Positions 13,598 through 26,100 of a DNA stretch of 64,000 nucleotides are shown here, piece after piece. Each line of letters starts with the position of its first letter. Within the stretch, counting starts at the first letter, position 1. The notes under the pieces were generated by a model. It was not told where the DNA came from. It was given only the letters and a program-made list of their open reading frames with translations, and ran no database searches. Source of the stretch: Alligator mississippiensis (lineage: Eukaryota; Chordata; Crocodylia; Alligatoridae); assembly GCF_030867095.1 (NCBI RefSeq), contig NC_081831.1, positions 70,942,716 to 71,006,715 on the forward strand, read 5' to 3'. The position numbers were made by a program, and so were the translations under genes.

Positions 13598-14892
13598 TGA
13601 ATATATAATCCATATATATATATATATGCAAAATATTTTCCAAACTGTTAAGCACAGGAGATAGTAAGGGGGGAAAAAACAGTAAACTGTTAGGTGCTTT
13701 TGAAATTATTTAATATTTGAAAGTTCTAGATGTGTATTTTTAAGAGATCTTCCACTGTAAAAACTCCAAATATATTTAAATCTGAGCCAAAGAACATTTT
13801 AATCTAGCCCAGACAGAAACTTGATATGGCTTAGAAAGCATATAAAAATGCTTTCTTCCTTTCCTGTATGCCATGCGGTATCTGTATTTGTTAACAGGAT
13901 TGAGAAACCTTAGAAGTTTCAGAAGTTTGGTTTGGATAAATGTGTCTGGTTCTCTTTCCTATACATTGAGCTGAAATCACAAGTAAACAGACTTTCAGTA
14001 CAGGTTTTGAGCATTTGGGTAATACATCAAGAGTAGACAAGGAAGATATCTTTATATTTTTGCTTTGGGCCTGACCAAACGACCAATAATTTTAGAAGGT
14101 TTCTGTGTTTACATTTTTCCAGACAACTTCATCTCTGCTGAGTCATTGGTGGTTTTATGAGTCTAGATATGTATCTCAAAGCTAATACGCTGAAAATTAT
14201 TCATCAGTACCAAATTCTGGTAAACAGCAAAAAATCCAACAGCTCAGATAAGCCCAGCATTTTGTTTGTGATATTTCTTCTATGGAAGTTAGTGAGGGTC
14301 ACACACGATGAGCGTGACCTTCTAGTCTTTCTGCACTTCAAATTGACCTTTTTTTTCCACTGAGTATTCCAGCTCTGAGAGCAAGTTCACATCAGGTCCA
14401 ATAAAATCTTACACAGCAAGATACCATATTGTGGCCCCGCTGAAAATAAATGGTTCTTGGGCTCGTAACGGAACAATTTTTAAAGCCGTGACTGTAAGAA
14501 TCCACATAAAGCTCCAATGATTTCATTTGATCAAAAAATCAATTACATCGTTCACTAGGTTTGTTAAAATTCCAATTTATAGGTATTAACTTTTTTGTCT
14601 CATTTATTAGCATTCCTTATGGGTTAATTATAGTCAAATCATCCTTCTTGCTAACATTCACTCTCAGCAGTTTAACTTTCAAAAGGCACAGTGATGACAA
14701 CCCTTTAAAGATCATTTTTAATAAGCTAATTCATTTGGATTATTTTGATAATGAAATGGATCCTTACAAAAAATGAATAATTAATTGCACCCAAAAATCT
14801 GAATACCCAAAGCTCGTTTTTGAAATCCTGCTCTATTTACAGCTAGGCAAAAAAGGCTAGACAGCTGTGGACCCCTGTAGACGTTCAAGCGA

Positions 14893-15000
14893 AAGCGTGA
14901 TAGGATCTGCTGTGTGATCCACACAGTTGCACCTCCTCCCATATCGCATGTGCATGGCAGGAGATGTAATTGTGGGATCCAGCATCAGATCCTGTCGTGC
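14893..15000. repeat. Small imperfect foldback, possible MITE core
   Basis: AGGATCTG plus about 35 further bases (14901-14942) pair imperfectly with the complement at about 14955-14998. Outside lie CCCCTGTA at about 14873 and its complement near 15016, which may be the terminal inverted repeats of a small DNA transposon. A GC-rich segment (15100-15290) follows with no family that I can name. Confidence 0.4.
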
Positions 15001-17578
15001 CTAATTGGCGATACAGGGGGGAACCCAAGATCTTCATCCTGGCAATTAAGAAGCTCCTGCAACTGCAAGACCTGTAGCTGATGGGACTCACGGCTGCCAG
15101 GACCCTGGGTCACCCAGCTACGAGGCACTGGCAGGAGGGAGTCATGTGGCTGCAGGACTCGCCCAGCAGCCGTGGGGCGCTGCCAGCGCCGAGCATCCCC
15201 TCAGCTGCGGGGCTCCCAGCCCTGGCCCCTGCCACTGCAAGCCCTGTTGGCTGAGCTCCCAGCTACAGGGGCAGACCCTGCAACACATACAATTAAAGCT
15301 GTATAGAAACTGGCTATAAAGTCATTAGCTAGTTGGACCTTTTAAGGCACAGTAGTTAATTTGCACGTATAACTGCCCAAAATGAACTTCCCAATTAACC
15401 CAGTAATTGCATGATCCATGTAAGGTGTAGAGGGGGCCTCTGCGTGTGCAGAACAGAAGTGACATCTAGTGGCCCTATTTAGCAATGGACCTGTTTGTTG
15501 TATTCCCAAAAGAAATTCAAGCAATCGCCATTGAAAACATCATGTCGGCATCAGTCCCTATGAGGTTTACCATTCCCTGGCTGCTTTTATTAAATGAGAG
15601 CTTTTTTTTTATGCTTGATGAGATAGTCTGTAACATCCTTTTGAAATTGCTAGAATTCAATTTGAACAAGTGGTTCAAAATCTCATCTAATATTATTAGA
15701 AGGGACAAGAACTACCTTTTATTCTGCTTCTAGAACACAGTGATACCTGGGTTGGATACTAAGTTCCCAATCCTCATACTCTCCTTTTACTATCCTGGAC
15801 AAAAGTAGAAAAGCCACAAAGTACTGAGAAAATGGCCCTCAGGGGCATTAAAGTTATATTAGAGATGTTTCTGATCTTGTTACTCGTACTGTGTCAATGG
15901 CAGACAGCTTAAAAACAGACCAGGGAGCATTATAGAGCAAGAGGCATCACATCGATGCAGGGAGAGAGTTCAGCCAGTGGTTTACTGCAGATTGGGGACT
16001 GTTGACTGAAGGTGAGAATAAAATAAACACTGTGTGTGTTATAAATGTTTGGCAAACCAGCAATAAAACGATCAGAAAAAGCTTGGTGGAAAGGTCTGTC
16101 GTCACCGGCTGTCACTAGATAACTTGCGCACGGCATATGTTGACGTTCATTGGCCTCAGCACAGGTAACAGATGTCTTTCACCAAAGGCAGCATGAAATC
16201 AATGTGAGGGTGAGGAGAACAGGAAAAAGAAATTTAGGGAGGTTGGCTAGTCTGCCTTCATTCCTTTGAATAGGCATTTAGGTTTTTATCAGTGCCAGCG
16301 GTAGGATCCGGACCAGATTTTTCAGCACGTTGCAGGGCTGAGTCTTTAGTGTCCTCCTCCCTAACGGGAATTTTTTTGCTAGGAGGCAAGTTCTCCTCCT
16401 GACTTTTTGTTTCCGTTGTTCTAGCATCTAGGAAGTATCTCATCAGAGGGAAGCGCAGTCTTGCTCTTAAGGCTCCATCCTGCAGAAGGCTGAGCACTTT
16501 GGCCTCAAACAGACAAAGCACTTAGCTCAGTGCTTTGTCTCTGACCCGCTCAAGTGCTTCCTAGCTTTGGAACATAATATAAGCACGCCGGGGTATGAGT
16601 TCTGTGCTGAAGTTCAAGTAACTTGTCCAGGATGCATAATGTTCATGCAGAGTCGTGCCGTCTCATAGAACTGGGTGAATACCACAAGGAGTGGCCATGA
16701 ATATGCACTCTAAACATTTATTAAATTCATTTCAGCAATAATTGCTCCCCACGGGGCTTGCGCTTTGCACTCTGTGAGCATTCATACCATTAAGTTTTTA
16801 CTGCCGTGGAAGTGCACAGGACCCCTGTTTTCCATCTGCGTAAGGAAGTATTTCTTCCAGAAGTCTCTCTAGTCAGATAACAGAAACCAGAGCTAGCGAT
16901 TTCACTGCCCAACCACAGCAAACTAGCAATTACCAAGTGCTGTTAGACAAGTGTGTCAGTCAGTCACCTATTTGTCAGTCAGTAAAACTATTCACACACA
17001 CATACAACACCCCTTTAAATCATGTGGGCTCACAAATAAACCTGGACAATTTTTCATGACCGTGCCACATGCAGACATGCATGCACAGAGGAACAAGCAT
17101 TATTCTCCTTTGATAGAGGGCAGTGATCCACAGCTGGTACCCATCAATGCTAGGGAGACTTGTGGTGCCAGCAAGAGCTAACCACATTATTAGCCACAGT
17201 GAATATGGCCTCAAGGAGATTTGACCTGGTCCGGGTACCTTACCTGTGTTTGGGACTGAGAGGTCCTGCCTGTATTTGCCTCCTGGGCAGCTGCCTTAAA
17301 TGTTCCAAAACATCCCGGTAGGTTAGATAATGGCTGCAATGCTGCTGAGTGCCACATCTGTCTTGTCAATTTTGGATCCTCTGATCCCGCACTGCCTCAC
17401 CTCAGTCTTTTTTTTCCCATCTGAGCGGCCACTTGGGCCACACGTATTCTGAAGCTGACCATTGTACTTGCTATGGTACAGAGCAAGCAATAGAAATGGG
17501 AATCTGTTTCAGGGTTTCTTTCATTTTCCAGTAGCTACTTGGTCAGTGACTTGCATTGCCCTTTTGTTTCAATTCCAG

Positions 17579-17966
17579 TCTGTGATGCTCCTGTTGCACA
17601 GCCAACGCCGCTACATCTTTGAGTACGACCAGTCAGATTACCTGCTCTCAGTTACCATGCCAAGTATGGTGCGCCACGGCTTGCAGACCATGCTTTCAGT
17701 GGGATACTATCGCAACATCTACACTCCCCCGGACAGCAGCACTGCCTTCATACAAGACTTCACCAGAGATGGACGGCTGTTGCAAACACTATATCCTGGA
17801 ACAGGGCGTCGAATCCTTTACAAGTACACAAAACAGTCCCGGCTGTCAGAAATCCTCTACGATACTGCTCAAGTCACCTTTACATATGAAGAATCTTCTG
17901 GGGTTATAAAGACCATACACTTAATGCATGATGGATTCATCTGCACCATCAGATATAGGCAGACAG
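17579..17966 (+). CDS. TENM1: Teneurin-1, coding exon (YD repeats)
   Basis: The exon is 388 bp, entered in phase 0 after TTCCAG and left after one base of a glycine codon (CAG ACA G before GTTTGT). It encodes [20 protein letters not shown] and further YD-barrel strands, including [20 protein letters not shown] and [18 protein letters not shown]. The split glycine is completed by GT at 18740. The open frame reads on into the intron at both ends, but these parts are not teneurin-like. Confidence 0.96.
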
Positions 17967-18603
17967 GTTTGTTAGATCTACACCTATTGTCAGGGGTAAT
18001 ACAGCCCGCTTTGTTAAAACTTTGGGCCCTTATCTTGTAAACACAATCTACCTGGCATATTGAAATCATTCGTATAATTGGAATCAAGCTCTTAGTTTTT
18101 TTGGATGAACAATCTGTGTGCGTGTGAGAGAGAAAGAAAAACTGTATGCGTGTCCATGGGCATATAAAACTGTCCTGTTTGAAATATGCAATATTCTTGT
18201 TATTGTTTACTATGGCACACTCATAATATTTGATTATTTTTATTCCAAGATATAGCTATCTGCTAACTACTACATCAGGTTGCTTTATTGTTAACATGTA
18301 AAGATTAATATCATAACATAAATTCAAAGGAATTATTTATGCTGGTGAAGTGTTAGCCGTGTAAACTGTAAATTCAAGTGAGAATTAGATTGCAAGTATA
18401 TGGAAATCATAATTATATATGAAATATCATAAGAGTAAAGGAATATTAATAAAATATAAGAATTAGAAGAGTGTACACGAAAATAAGTTTGGGAGGGAAT
18501 ACTCTAACATTTTCTTATTTAATAGCACCATCTTTTTATAGTCAAATAGTAATAAGACTCAGGGGTATTTTCAGATTAATAGTCTACCTTTCCTAGTTAT
18601 AGA

Positions 18604-18643
18604 GTGTGTGTGTGTGTGTGTGTGCGTGTGTATATACACACAC

Positions 18644-18675
<32 letters not shown>
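18604..18675. repeat. (TG)n microsatellite just upstream of a teneurin exon
   Basis: About 72 bp of TG units are interrupted by TATACACACACATATA, so that the two halves can pair. It lies 65 bp before the exon start at 18740, inside the branch-point/acceptor region, and is likely to vary in length between individuals. Confidence 0.9.
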
Positions 18676-18739
18676 ACTATTGGCCTAATTTATTTGTACT
18701 TGCTTTTCTATGTTTCCTTCCATTATTTGCTCTGCATAG

Positions 18740-19960
18740 GTCCCCTTATTGGTCGTCAGATCTTCCGATTTAGCGAAGAAGGTCTTGTGAATGCCAGATT
18801 TGACTACAGTTACAACAATTTCCGGGTTACAAGCATGCAGGCCATGATAAATGAGACACCTCTTCCTATAGATCTGTACCGCTATGTTGACGTGTCTGGA
18901 AGGACTGAGCAGTTTGGAAAATTCAGTGTAATCAATTATGACTTGAACCAAGTTATAACCACCACTGTGATGAAACACACCAAGATTTTTAGTGCCAACG
19001 GGCAGGTGATTGAAGTGCAATATGAAATTCTTAAGTCTATAGCCTATTGGATGACCATTCAGTATGATAATATGGGTCGGATGGTGATATGTGATATACG
19101 TGTAGGAGTAGATGCCAACATAACAAGGTACTTTTATGAATATGATGCTGACGGCCAACTTCAGACTGTCTCTGTGAATGATAAAACCCAGTGGCGTTAC
19201 AGTTATGACCTAAATGGAAATATCAACTTGCTTAGTCATGGAAACAGTGCCCGTCTCACTCCTCTGAGATATGATCTTAGAGATCGCATTACCAGACTAG
19301 GAGAAATTCAATACAAAGTGGATGAAGATGGTTTTCTTAGACAAAGGGGCAATGAAATCTTTGAGTATAACTCCAATGGTTTGCTGAGCAAAGCTTACAA
19401 TAAAATGTCTGGTTGGACTGTGCAATACTGCTATGATGGCCTTGGGAGAAGAGTTGCAAGCAAATCAAGCATAGGACAACACCTACAGTTCTTTTACGCC
19501 GATCTTTCCAACCCAATAAGAGTTACCCACTTGTACAATCACACTAGCTCAGAAATAACATCCTTGTATTATGATCTGCAAGGTCATCTCATCGCTATGG
19601 AATTAAGCAGTGGAGAAGAATATTATGTTGCTTGTGACAACACTGGCACCCCCCTAGCTGTCTTTAGCAGTCGGGGTCAAGTAATTAAAGAAATTCTATA
19701 CACGCCTTATGGAGAGATCTATCAGGACACTAATCCGGATTTCCAAGTTATAATTGGCTTTCATGGAGGACTGTATGATTCTCTTACTAAATTAGTGCAT
19801 CTGGGTCAAAGGGACTACGATGTCATTGCTGGACGCTGGACAACACCAAACCATCATATATGGAAACATCTGAATACCATTCCACAGCCATTTAATCTCT
19901 ACTCATTTGAAAATAACTATCCAGTTGGCAGAATCCAAGATGTTGCTAAGTACACAACAG
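18740..19960 (+). CDS. TENM1: Teneurin-1, large exon: end of YD barrel and RHS-associated core
   Basis: This 1221-bp exon starts with the two bases completing a glycine and ends one base into the next codon (TAC ACA ACA G before GTAAAA). It begins [20 protein letters not shown]. Typical YD repeats follow ([52 protein letters not shown]). The RHS-associated core near the 3' end includes [39 protein letters not shown] and [13 protein letters not shown]. In teneurins and bacterial RHS proteins this core closes the barrel and leads into the C-terminal domain. Sequons NITR and NHTS are present. No stop or frameshift is seen, so the gene looks functional. Confidence 0.98.
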
Positions 19961-20429
19961 GTAAAAGTCATTTTTTTCCCCTTAAAGCACTTCTGGGTGA
20001 AATCCTGACATGGATCCAAGACCTCAGAATCCATTGGTCATCTCAAAATGGTTTTAAGCTCCTACCTTCTTAAATATCCCTGGATATTTTCTATAATTGC
20101 TCAAAAACATCGGTATCATAAGCAAGTGCCTGCATCTCCTCTCTTGGCTAAATACTGGAGATAGAGCCATTGAGGGAGCAACATCTGAGTTTCTTTTCAT
20201 TCAGTTCAGAAGGAAAGTACAATATAGAATTTAATAGAGCTATATGTGTTTAATTAAATAAATGTCATTTGTTTTGTTCGCAGTAAAACTTTGTAACCAG
20301 TGTTAAAAACATAGAAGTGTGTGAGATGAGTATTGGAGGTTAGTTGTTAATGTTTCAAGATTTGGCTGATCAGGGCTTTTTAAGAGTTAAGTGTTTTGCT
20401 GCTATGAATGTTTTGATTCTGTTTTGTAG

Positions 20430-20572
20430 ACATTGGAAGTTGGCTAGAGCTGTTTGGTTTCCAGCTACACAATGTGCTTCCTGGATTCCCTAAACCAGAG
20501 ATAGAAGCACTGGAGACAACATATGAACTTTTACAACTTCAAACAAAAACCCAAGAGTGGGATTCTGGAAAG
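20430..20572 (+). CDS. TENM1: Teneurin-1, short exon after the RHS core
   Basis: The exon is 143 bp with acceptor TTTTGTAG and donor AAG before GTTAGC. It completes an aspartate codon and encodes [20 protein letters not shown], then [18 protein letters not shown] and ending EWDSGK. It leaves in phase 0 for the last exon. This is the link between the RHS core and the C-terminal toxin-like domain. Confidence 0.96.
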
Positions 20573-22408
20573 GTTAGCAGAAGCTCAGCCTTTGTTAGCC
20601 TCAACTATGGAATGTGATTATGGGAGCAGAGAAAAATGCTCAAACAAATCTTAATACAAGGCACAGACCACTGTAAACTAAAGGATAATTTTGGGGAAAA
20701 AAACAAAGTGTTGTTGCTCATCTTAGGGGCCTGCCCACTGTAGCCACTTGATTACAGAAAGAGTGTATAGAGATTAGGGCTGTGCAAAGATTCAGGTGCT
20801 GATTCAATTCAGAGGAGATTCGGCCTGAGTCAGTGGCCAAATCTCCAAATCCGAATCAAATCAGGAGACCAGTAAAAAGGTCTTAATCAATTCGAAGCTC
20901 TCCAAATCAATTTGGAAAAGATTTGGAGAGATTCCGAGATTCGGGCAGTCCCCACTCACTGCCACAGCGAGCTGGACCTGGCCTCTATGCGAGTAAGTAG
21001 GGGGTGGGAGCGTGGCTGGAGGTGGGGGGAAAGGACCCTGGGGAGGACCCCCACCAGGCCCCATCTCCTGCCTGCTCCCCCAGCCCCTCAGAGTGCCTGC
21101 CCGCTCTTCCAGCCCTGTCAACAGCTGCCCCGCCCAGCCCCAGCATTCCAGCTCTTTCAAAAATAAAATTAAAAAAAAAAGCCCTGCACTCACTGGATGC
21201 TGCCTGGTGTGCAGGAGATCCCCGCTGTGCCCCACTGCCCCACGCTGCATGGTGGGCTCTGCCATAAGCCCCTATACTCTACCTGTCCTCCCAGGCTGGT
21301 CAATGGCTGCCCTGCCCAGCCCCAGTGTCCTGGCTCTTTAAAACAAAAAACAAAACAAAAAAAGCCCTGCACTCACTGGCTGCTGCAGCAGCCGTTGGGG
21401 CCTCCAGGGGGTCGTGGCAGAGCCCCCAACACACCCCAGCTCAGTGGGAGGCAGCAGGGATGCCCCCCCCTGCCCCCAACAGCAGCTGATGTGTGGGGCT
21501 TTTTTTTTTTTTTTTTTTTAAGGGCCAGGAACTGAAATGGGTAGGGCAGCCATGAGGTGCGGGAGGGGGCTGGGAGAGCGGGACTGTTTGATTCAGACAT
21601 TTGGCTGATTTGGCAGCGGCCGAATCTCCAAATCGGATTCAGCCAAATCAATTCGGTACAGTGATTTGAATCACCGAATCAAATCACTGTCCCCCAAATC
21701 GGCCAAATCCGAATCCAAAGCAAATACTAGTCACTTTGCACAGGCCTATAGAGATACAGAAAGAGTGTAACACTGAGAGTGACACCAAAGAATGATATAT
21801 GGATTTAAGTAAGAGTTTTTCCTGAATAAGGATGAAGCAATGAATCTGTCTCCTGATCTTAGCTCCTTTCCTTTTAGTGTCTGGGCATTCTACAACCCTT
21901 AATGTACTTATCTTTTAAGGACAGGAGTAAGAACATCATTCCCACTTGATGTAAGGAGAACTGAGGCACAAATAAAGTAACTGATGCTCAAGGTTGCAGC
22001 ATCATTTTAAATTCAGGTCTCCCAAATTCCAGAGGCGGTCTGAGGGGGAAACTCTCTTCTCAGGGAGACAGACTGGGAGATGACAAAGAATTTTCACCAA
22101 CTTACTCCAGGTTTTTTAAAGCAATGGAAAGACACAAGATCCGATAATTATATTTCCAAATGTGATGATTGGAAATGGAAAAGACGGGAAGCAGTAGACC
22201 TAGACTGTCACTAAAGAAACTATGTATTTTTTATCTCTGTAGCTGTACAGATGTACGCAGTATTTTATAGACAAATGTAGATGGTCAGTTCAAGCTCTGA
22301 GAAGCTAACCATCTCTTGAGATCAGAAGGAAAGTGTTTGTCATAGGGGCCAATTATGAATTGTGTATAAAATCTTTACCTCAAACATTGATGATGTTTTC
22401 TTTTCCAG
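20573..22408 (+). other. TENM1: Last TENM1 intron
   Basis: The intron runs from GTTAGC to TTTTCCAG. More than half of it is a hAT-like insertion (20775-21747). The remainder shows nothing recognisable. Confidence 0.85.
20775..21747 (+). mobile_element. hAT-like non-autonomous element, family member 1 (973 bp)
   Basis: It begins TAGGGCTGTGCAAAG and ends CTTTGCACAGGCCT, near-complementary termini. A perfect 8-bp duplication ATAGAGAT flanks it (20767-20774 and 21748-21755). The outer parts are rich in GATTC/AATC motifs (for example CCAAATCGGATTCAGCC); a perfect 12-bp hairpin lies at 21658-21690. The centre is GC-rich, with a T-run at about 21500 and a tandem pair of similar units (CCCAGCCCCAG, then CTTT, then AAACAAA-type runs, then CCCTGCACTCACTGG) at about 21130-21380. 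No transposase coding is seen. The two flanks also share ACAGAAAGAGTGTA. Confidence 0.85.
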
Positions 22409-23167
22409 ACTATCCTTGGCATTCAATGCGAGCTACAAAAACAACTAAGAAACTTTATCTCTTTGGACCAACTTCCTATGACCCCCAGGTACAGTGATGG
22501 GAGGTGTCTTGAAGGAGGAAAACAGCCCAGGTTTGCAGCCATTCCTTCAGTTTTTGGCAAAGGCATCAAATTTGCTATTAAGGATGGAATAGTGACTGCT
22601 GACATTATAGGAGTAGCAAATGAGGATAGTCGGCGCATTGCTGCCATCCTCAACAATGCTCACTATCTGGAGAACCTCCATTTTACCATAGATGGCCGAG
22701 ATACGCACTACTTCATCAAGCTGGGGTCTTTGGAAGAAGACTTGGCTCTGATAGGCAACACTGGGGGACGGCGCATTTTGGAAAATGGTGTTAATGTCAC
22801 TGTGTCCCAGATGACTTCTGTCATCAATGGCAGGACTAGACGGTTTGCCGATATACAACTCCAGCACGGCGCATTATGCTTTAATGTTCGGTATGGAACA
22901 ACCATAGAAGAGGAGAAGAACCATGTCTTAGAAATAGCCAGGCAGAGGGCCGTAGCGCAAGCCTGGACTAAGGAACAGAGACGGCTGCAAGAAGGGGAAG
23001 AAGGCATTAGATCATGGACAGAGGGCGAGAAACAGCAGCTTTTAAGCACTGGGAGGGTACAAGGCTATGATGGATATTTTGTTTTATCTGTGGAGCAGTA
23101 TCTAGAACTTTCTGACAGTGCCAACAACATTCACTTTATGAGACAGAGTGAAATAGGCAGGAGGTAA
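22409..23167 (+). CDS. TENM1: Teneurin-1, last coding exon: toxin-like C-terminal domain and TCAP-1
   Basis: The exon starts after TTTTCCAG in phase 0 (TILGIQCELQKQLRNF) and ends with TAA at 23165-23167; 252 residues. It covers the C-terminal teneurin domain derived from bacterial polymorphic-toxin nucleases (Pfam Tox-GHH family), preceded by GRRILENGVNVTVSQ. Sequon NVTV is present. A charged helix (about residues 166-200 of the exon; IEEEKNHVLEIARQRAVAQA) leads into the TCAP peptide. The final residues, ANNIHFMRQSEIGRR, are those of teneurin-1; teneurin-2 to -4 end differently. That decides the paralogue. There is no evidence that nuclease activity is kept; in animals the domain acts in adhesion. 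Confidence 0.98.
   Translation, partial: TILGIQCELQKQLRNFISLDQLPMTPRYSDGRCLEGGKQPRFAAIPSVFGKGIKFAIKDGIVTADIIGVANEDSRRIAAILNNAHYLENLHFTIDGRDTHYFIKLGSLEEDLALIGNTGGRRILENGVNVTVSQMTSVINGRTRRFADIQLQHGALCFNVRYGTTIEEEKNHVLEIARQRAVAQAWTKEQRRLQEGEEGIRSWTEGEKQQLLSTGRVQGYDGYFVLSVEQYLELSDSANNIHFMRQSEIGRR
23033..23164 (+). other. TENM1: TCAP-1 neuropeptide-like segment with amidation signal
   Basis: The last 44 codons begin QQLLSTGRVQGYDGYFVLSV and end with I followed by Gly-Arg-Arg. In the known family, teneurin C-terminal associated peptide 1 is a 41-residue, CRF-like peptide whose C-terminal Ile would be amidated from the Gly of GRR. The sequence shows the 41 residues at 23033-23155 and GRR at 23156-23164. 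No dibasic site stands directly before the QQ; an E-K precedes it. Whether the peptide is released here is unknown. Confidence 0.85.
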
Positions 23168-26100
23168 CAAAAAAAATCTCTGCCTTTGCGTCACCAAAGA
23201 CTGCCTGTTTTTAAACATAAAAAAAGGTTTATTGTATTGGTTTTTCTAGATCAGAACTCTGTATATACAAATATAGAGGAAAAAAACATATCCAACTGCC
23301 TTTAAATGTGACAGAAGATGGTATTTTAATATTGTTTGTTTAAACTCTTTGAGAGATGACAGTGAAGATTTTTAGTTCTTGTGTGGCAGTATTCAAAATT
23401 TCAGAAGCAGAGTTCAAAAGGTTCAACAACCCGACTTAAAAAGGAACAGAACACACCTGCCGAATACATAAGACTTCCGTGTGCTCTGCTTTCTTCTTAA
23501 AGATGCACCAGTTCTTATTTCATTGCTTTGATAACTTTGTATTAATTACAAAAGGTGATGAATTTGAGTCTGCAGTGCTTACTCACCTGGGCGGTGTGCA
23601 TCCCCCGGGAGATGTCCCAGTGACTTCAGTGGGATGCCTTACATGAGCAAGTGCTGCAGGACTTTATTTGGAAATGGATATTTGCTCACCCACCCAGTAC
23701 ATGTCATTTTTCACAGCTACAATCTAAGGAAGTTTCAGACCTGAATTAACATGCGGGGGGGGCGGGAACACAAGAGGTATTGGATACAGTAGTACATAAT
23801 GGCTGTCCCATATGACATTTATCTTCTGTTATCCATAGACTCCTCCCCGTCACTCAGTGGTAAATGTCATGTTATATATATACAGTTTTGCACGTGATGA
23901 TGTTGTACGCCTCTCTCCCCAAGGACTTCAGTCCGCGCTGGGTTGAGCCAGATTCACTTATGCGTTGCAAGCCCTCCCAGCTGGGGGATCCAGTAGCACA
24001 TGGTGCCACAGCTAGACAAGCAGACAGAAATGTGCATGTGGCTTGATGCAAAGCTTGTTGGAGTCAGTCTTTCCATTGGCTCCAGCGGGTTTGGATCGGG
24101 CTCTAATTTGTCTACTTGGGACAAATTTAAAGCCTGGGAGGATTCACTCTGTGCCAGCGAGGGTAACAGAAACCCTGTATGACTATAGAGCACAGCGTTC
24201 TTCATGTTCACTGGACAGGGATTCGTCATCTGGAAATTGCAGCGATATTGGTTTTAGTCTTCGTCTCATCTCCCATTAACAGTTATGTTGTACTCGTCAT
24301 TTTTTCATCAGAAAAGATGGCTGGGCCAGGAACCTGAGTGCGGACGGTAAATGTTATTACATGTAGAACATTTTGGGGATGACTGTTCACTCTTTTGGCT
24401 CGATATCTAGAGCACATAGCAAAGCATGATATTGCATGGGAAGGGATTGTATTTCACAGGCGATCATGAGCTGCCAGCACAGTGATTTCATAGTAGAATA
24501 TGTGATCTTTCTTTCAACCTGTCACTTTTAAAGGACCCGATTGTCTCATGTGTGCAGGGGAGGGCGGAGGGCGGGGGGAGGCCGGGAATTATCCACAACC
24601 TGTCTTTGCAAACTTCAGAAGGGATTTAAAGTTTTGTTTTAGGATCGTGTATCCATAACAATGATGTTATTGCACATTTCTACTGAAACAGGCATAGTAA
24701 GTACATTCAAGCGGTCTTAGCTTATATTTAGCTGAGCTGATGCGACTTCCCCCCCTTCTTTCCTTTTCTCTTTCTTTTTCCTTTTGGGCAAGTGGAGCAA
24801 ACTGTACCAGAGTTAGAGATGAGCCTGAATTGGAACATCAGATCTGAAACCCAGCCAAAGCGCTGGGGAAGTTTGGATCCGGTTCTCAACTTCACAACAT
24901 GAGCCCCCCTTTGTAGACTTACTGCAGTGACCAACTTCGACAGTGCAGGATCCAGCCTCATGAGGGTCTTAGTCAAAGTGCCACACCCCAGACTCTGGGA
25001 AAATTTGGATCTAAATCCAGAGGTAAACCGTGCGATTGGGCTCATCATTAACTAACGTACAGCAGTTGGAGCTGACTGATGGTTCTGATTTCAGTAATTT
25101 CCTGTAAAATCATGGAGACTTTGAATACCTCCACACTAGCCTAAAAATGGACCTTCAGATCCTTGAGCCTCTAATGTGCTTTTAATCAATGAAAAAAAAA
25201 AAAATTATGAATTGTATATAGAGAGTGCATTCATAAACGTGATGATGTATTTTATCACTGATCCAAGATGTCAATATTAGAGTCTATTTTACTTATATTT
25301 TAAGCGATTATACTTTTTTGCAGTTCACTGATGATGTATCATTTTCAAACTGCTTTAAATATCCATTATAAACAACTACTGGAAGCTCTTAGTAATTACC
25401 TTGAACTGTGCATTTCTAGTATGTAATACTTATTTAGTTAGCTTGTGCCTTTAGTTTCTTAAAGTTATATTTGTATTATATGCAGGAAATGCACTTTGTA
25501 TTACCTACAGCTGTGGTTTTTTAATACTGCCTTGATTATTATTGTTCGCATTATTATGCCCAAAGGTCAAAGAGTGACATGTATTACAAGTTTGCCCCTG
25601 AAAGCAGGTTTGGCATTTTTCCTGTTCACGGGGAGGCATTCTAAGATGCATTTTGAGGCAGCGTTTCTTATGAGAATACAGATGTATAAAGAACCAAATG
25701 ACATTACAAAACCCTGCATTCGGGGTGGGATAAGAAAATGCCTTCAATCACGTTTGAGAAATTTGGAAAAAAAACGGAAAAAAAATCCAGTGTCATTTTC
25801 GATGAAAGTGACAACATTTCTAATGCTAAGTGGCTGGATTATTAATAAAAGAGCACTGGAGGCTGAAGTCATACTCACACGCAGGCCAGACATCGTTCAC
25901 GAGAGCTCCACCAGATTCATAAATCTGGACCCTCTTGTTCAAGAACAGCCTCAGATGGAGGCAGTTAATATTTCTGTATCCATGGTTTCTATTTATTTAT
26001 TTATTTTGTAGCTAGAACGATTCTCTTCATGTTTCTTAATTTTGCACTATAGCCTAGAAACCCAAATGATAAAAAAAAAAAAAACACACAAAAAAAATGT

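Larger units (their letters stand above)
12327..17578 (+). other. TENM1: TENM1 intron
   Basis: This is intronic. It contains an AT-rich inverted repeat (13387-13597), a small foldback (about 14893-15000) followed by a GC-rich block (15100-15290), and an unassigned open frame on the minus strand (16258-16521). I recognise no exon between the two teneurin exons, and their phases (0 and 0) do not call for one. Confidence 0.6.

Noticed and set aside
17462-17578. Upstream extension of the teneurin exon at 17579
   Set aside because: It is unlike teneurin and lies before a good polypyrimidine tract and AG; the phase fits only from 17579.
18604-18739. Open frame starting in the TG repeat and running into the teneurin exon (Cys-Val repeats)
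   Set aside because: It is a read-through of the microsatellite; the exon clearly begins at 18740 after TCTGCATAG and continues the split glycine of the previous exon.
19961-20073. Extension of the 1221-bp teneurin exon past 19960
   Set aside because: A GTAAAA donor follows, and the teneurin sequence resumes at 20430 in matching phase.
20861-21651. Pro/Gly-rich open frames on both strands
   Set aside because: They fall in the GC-rich centre of hAT-like member 1 and end in homopolymer runs.
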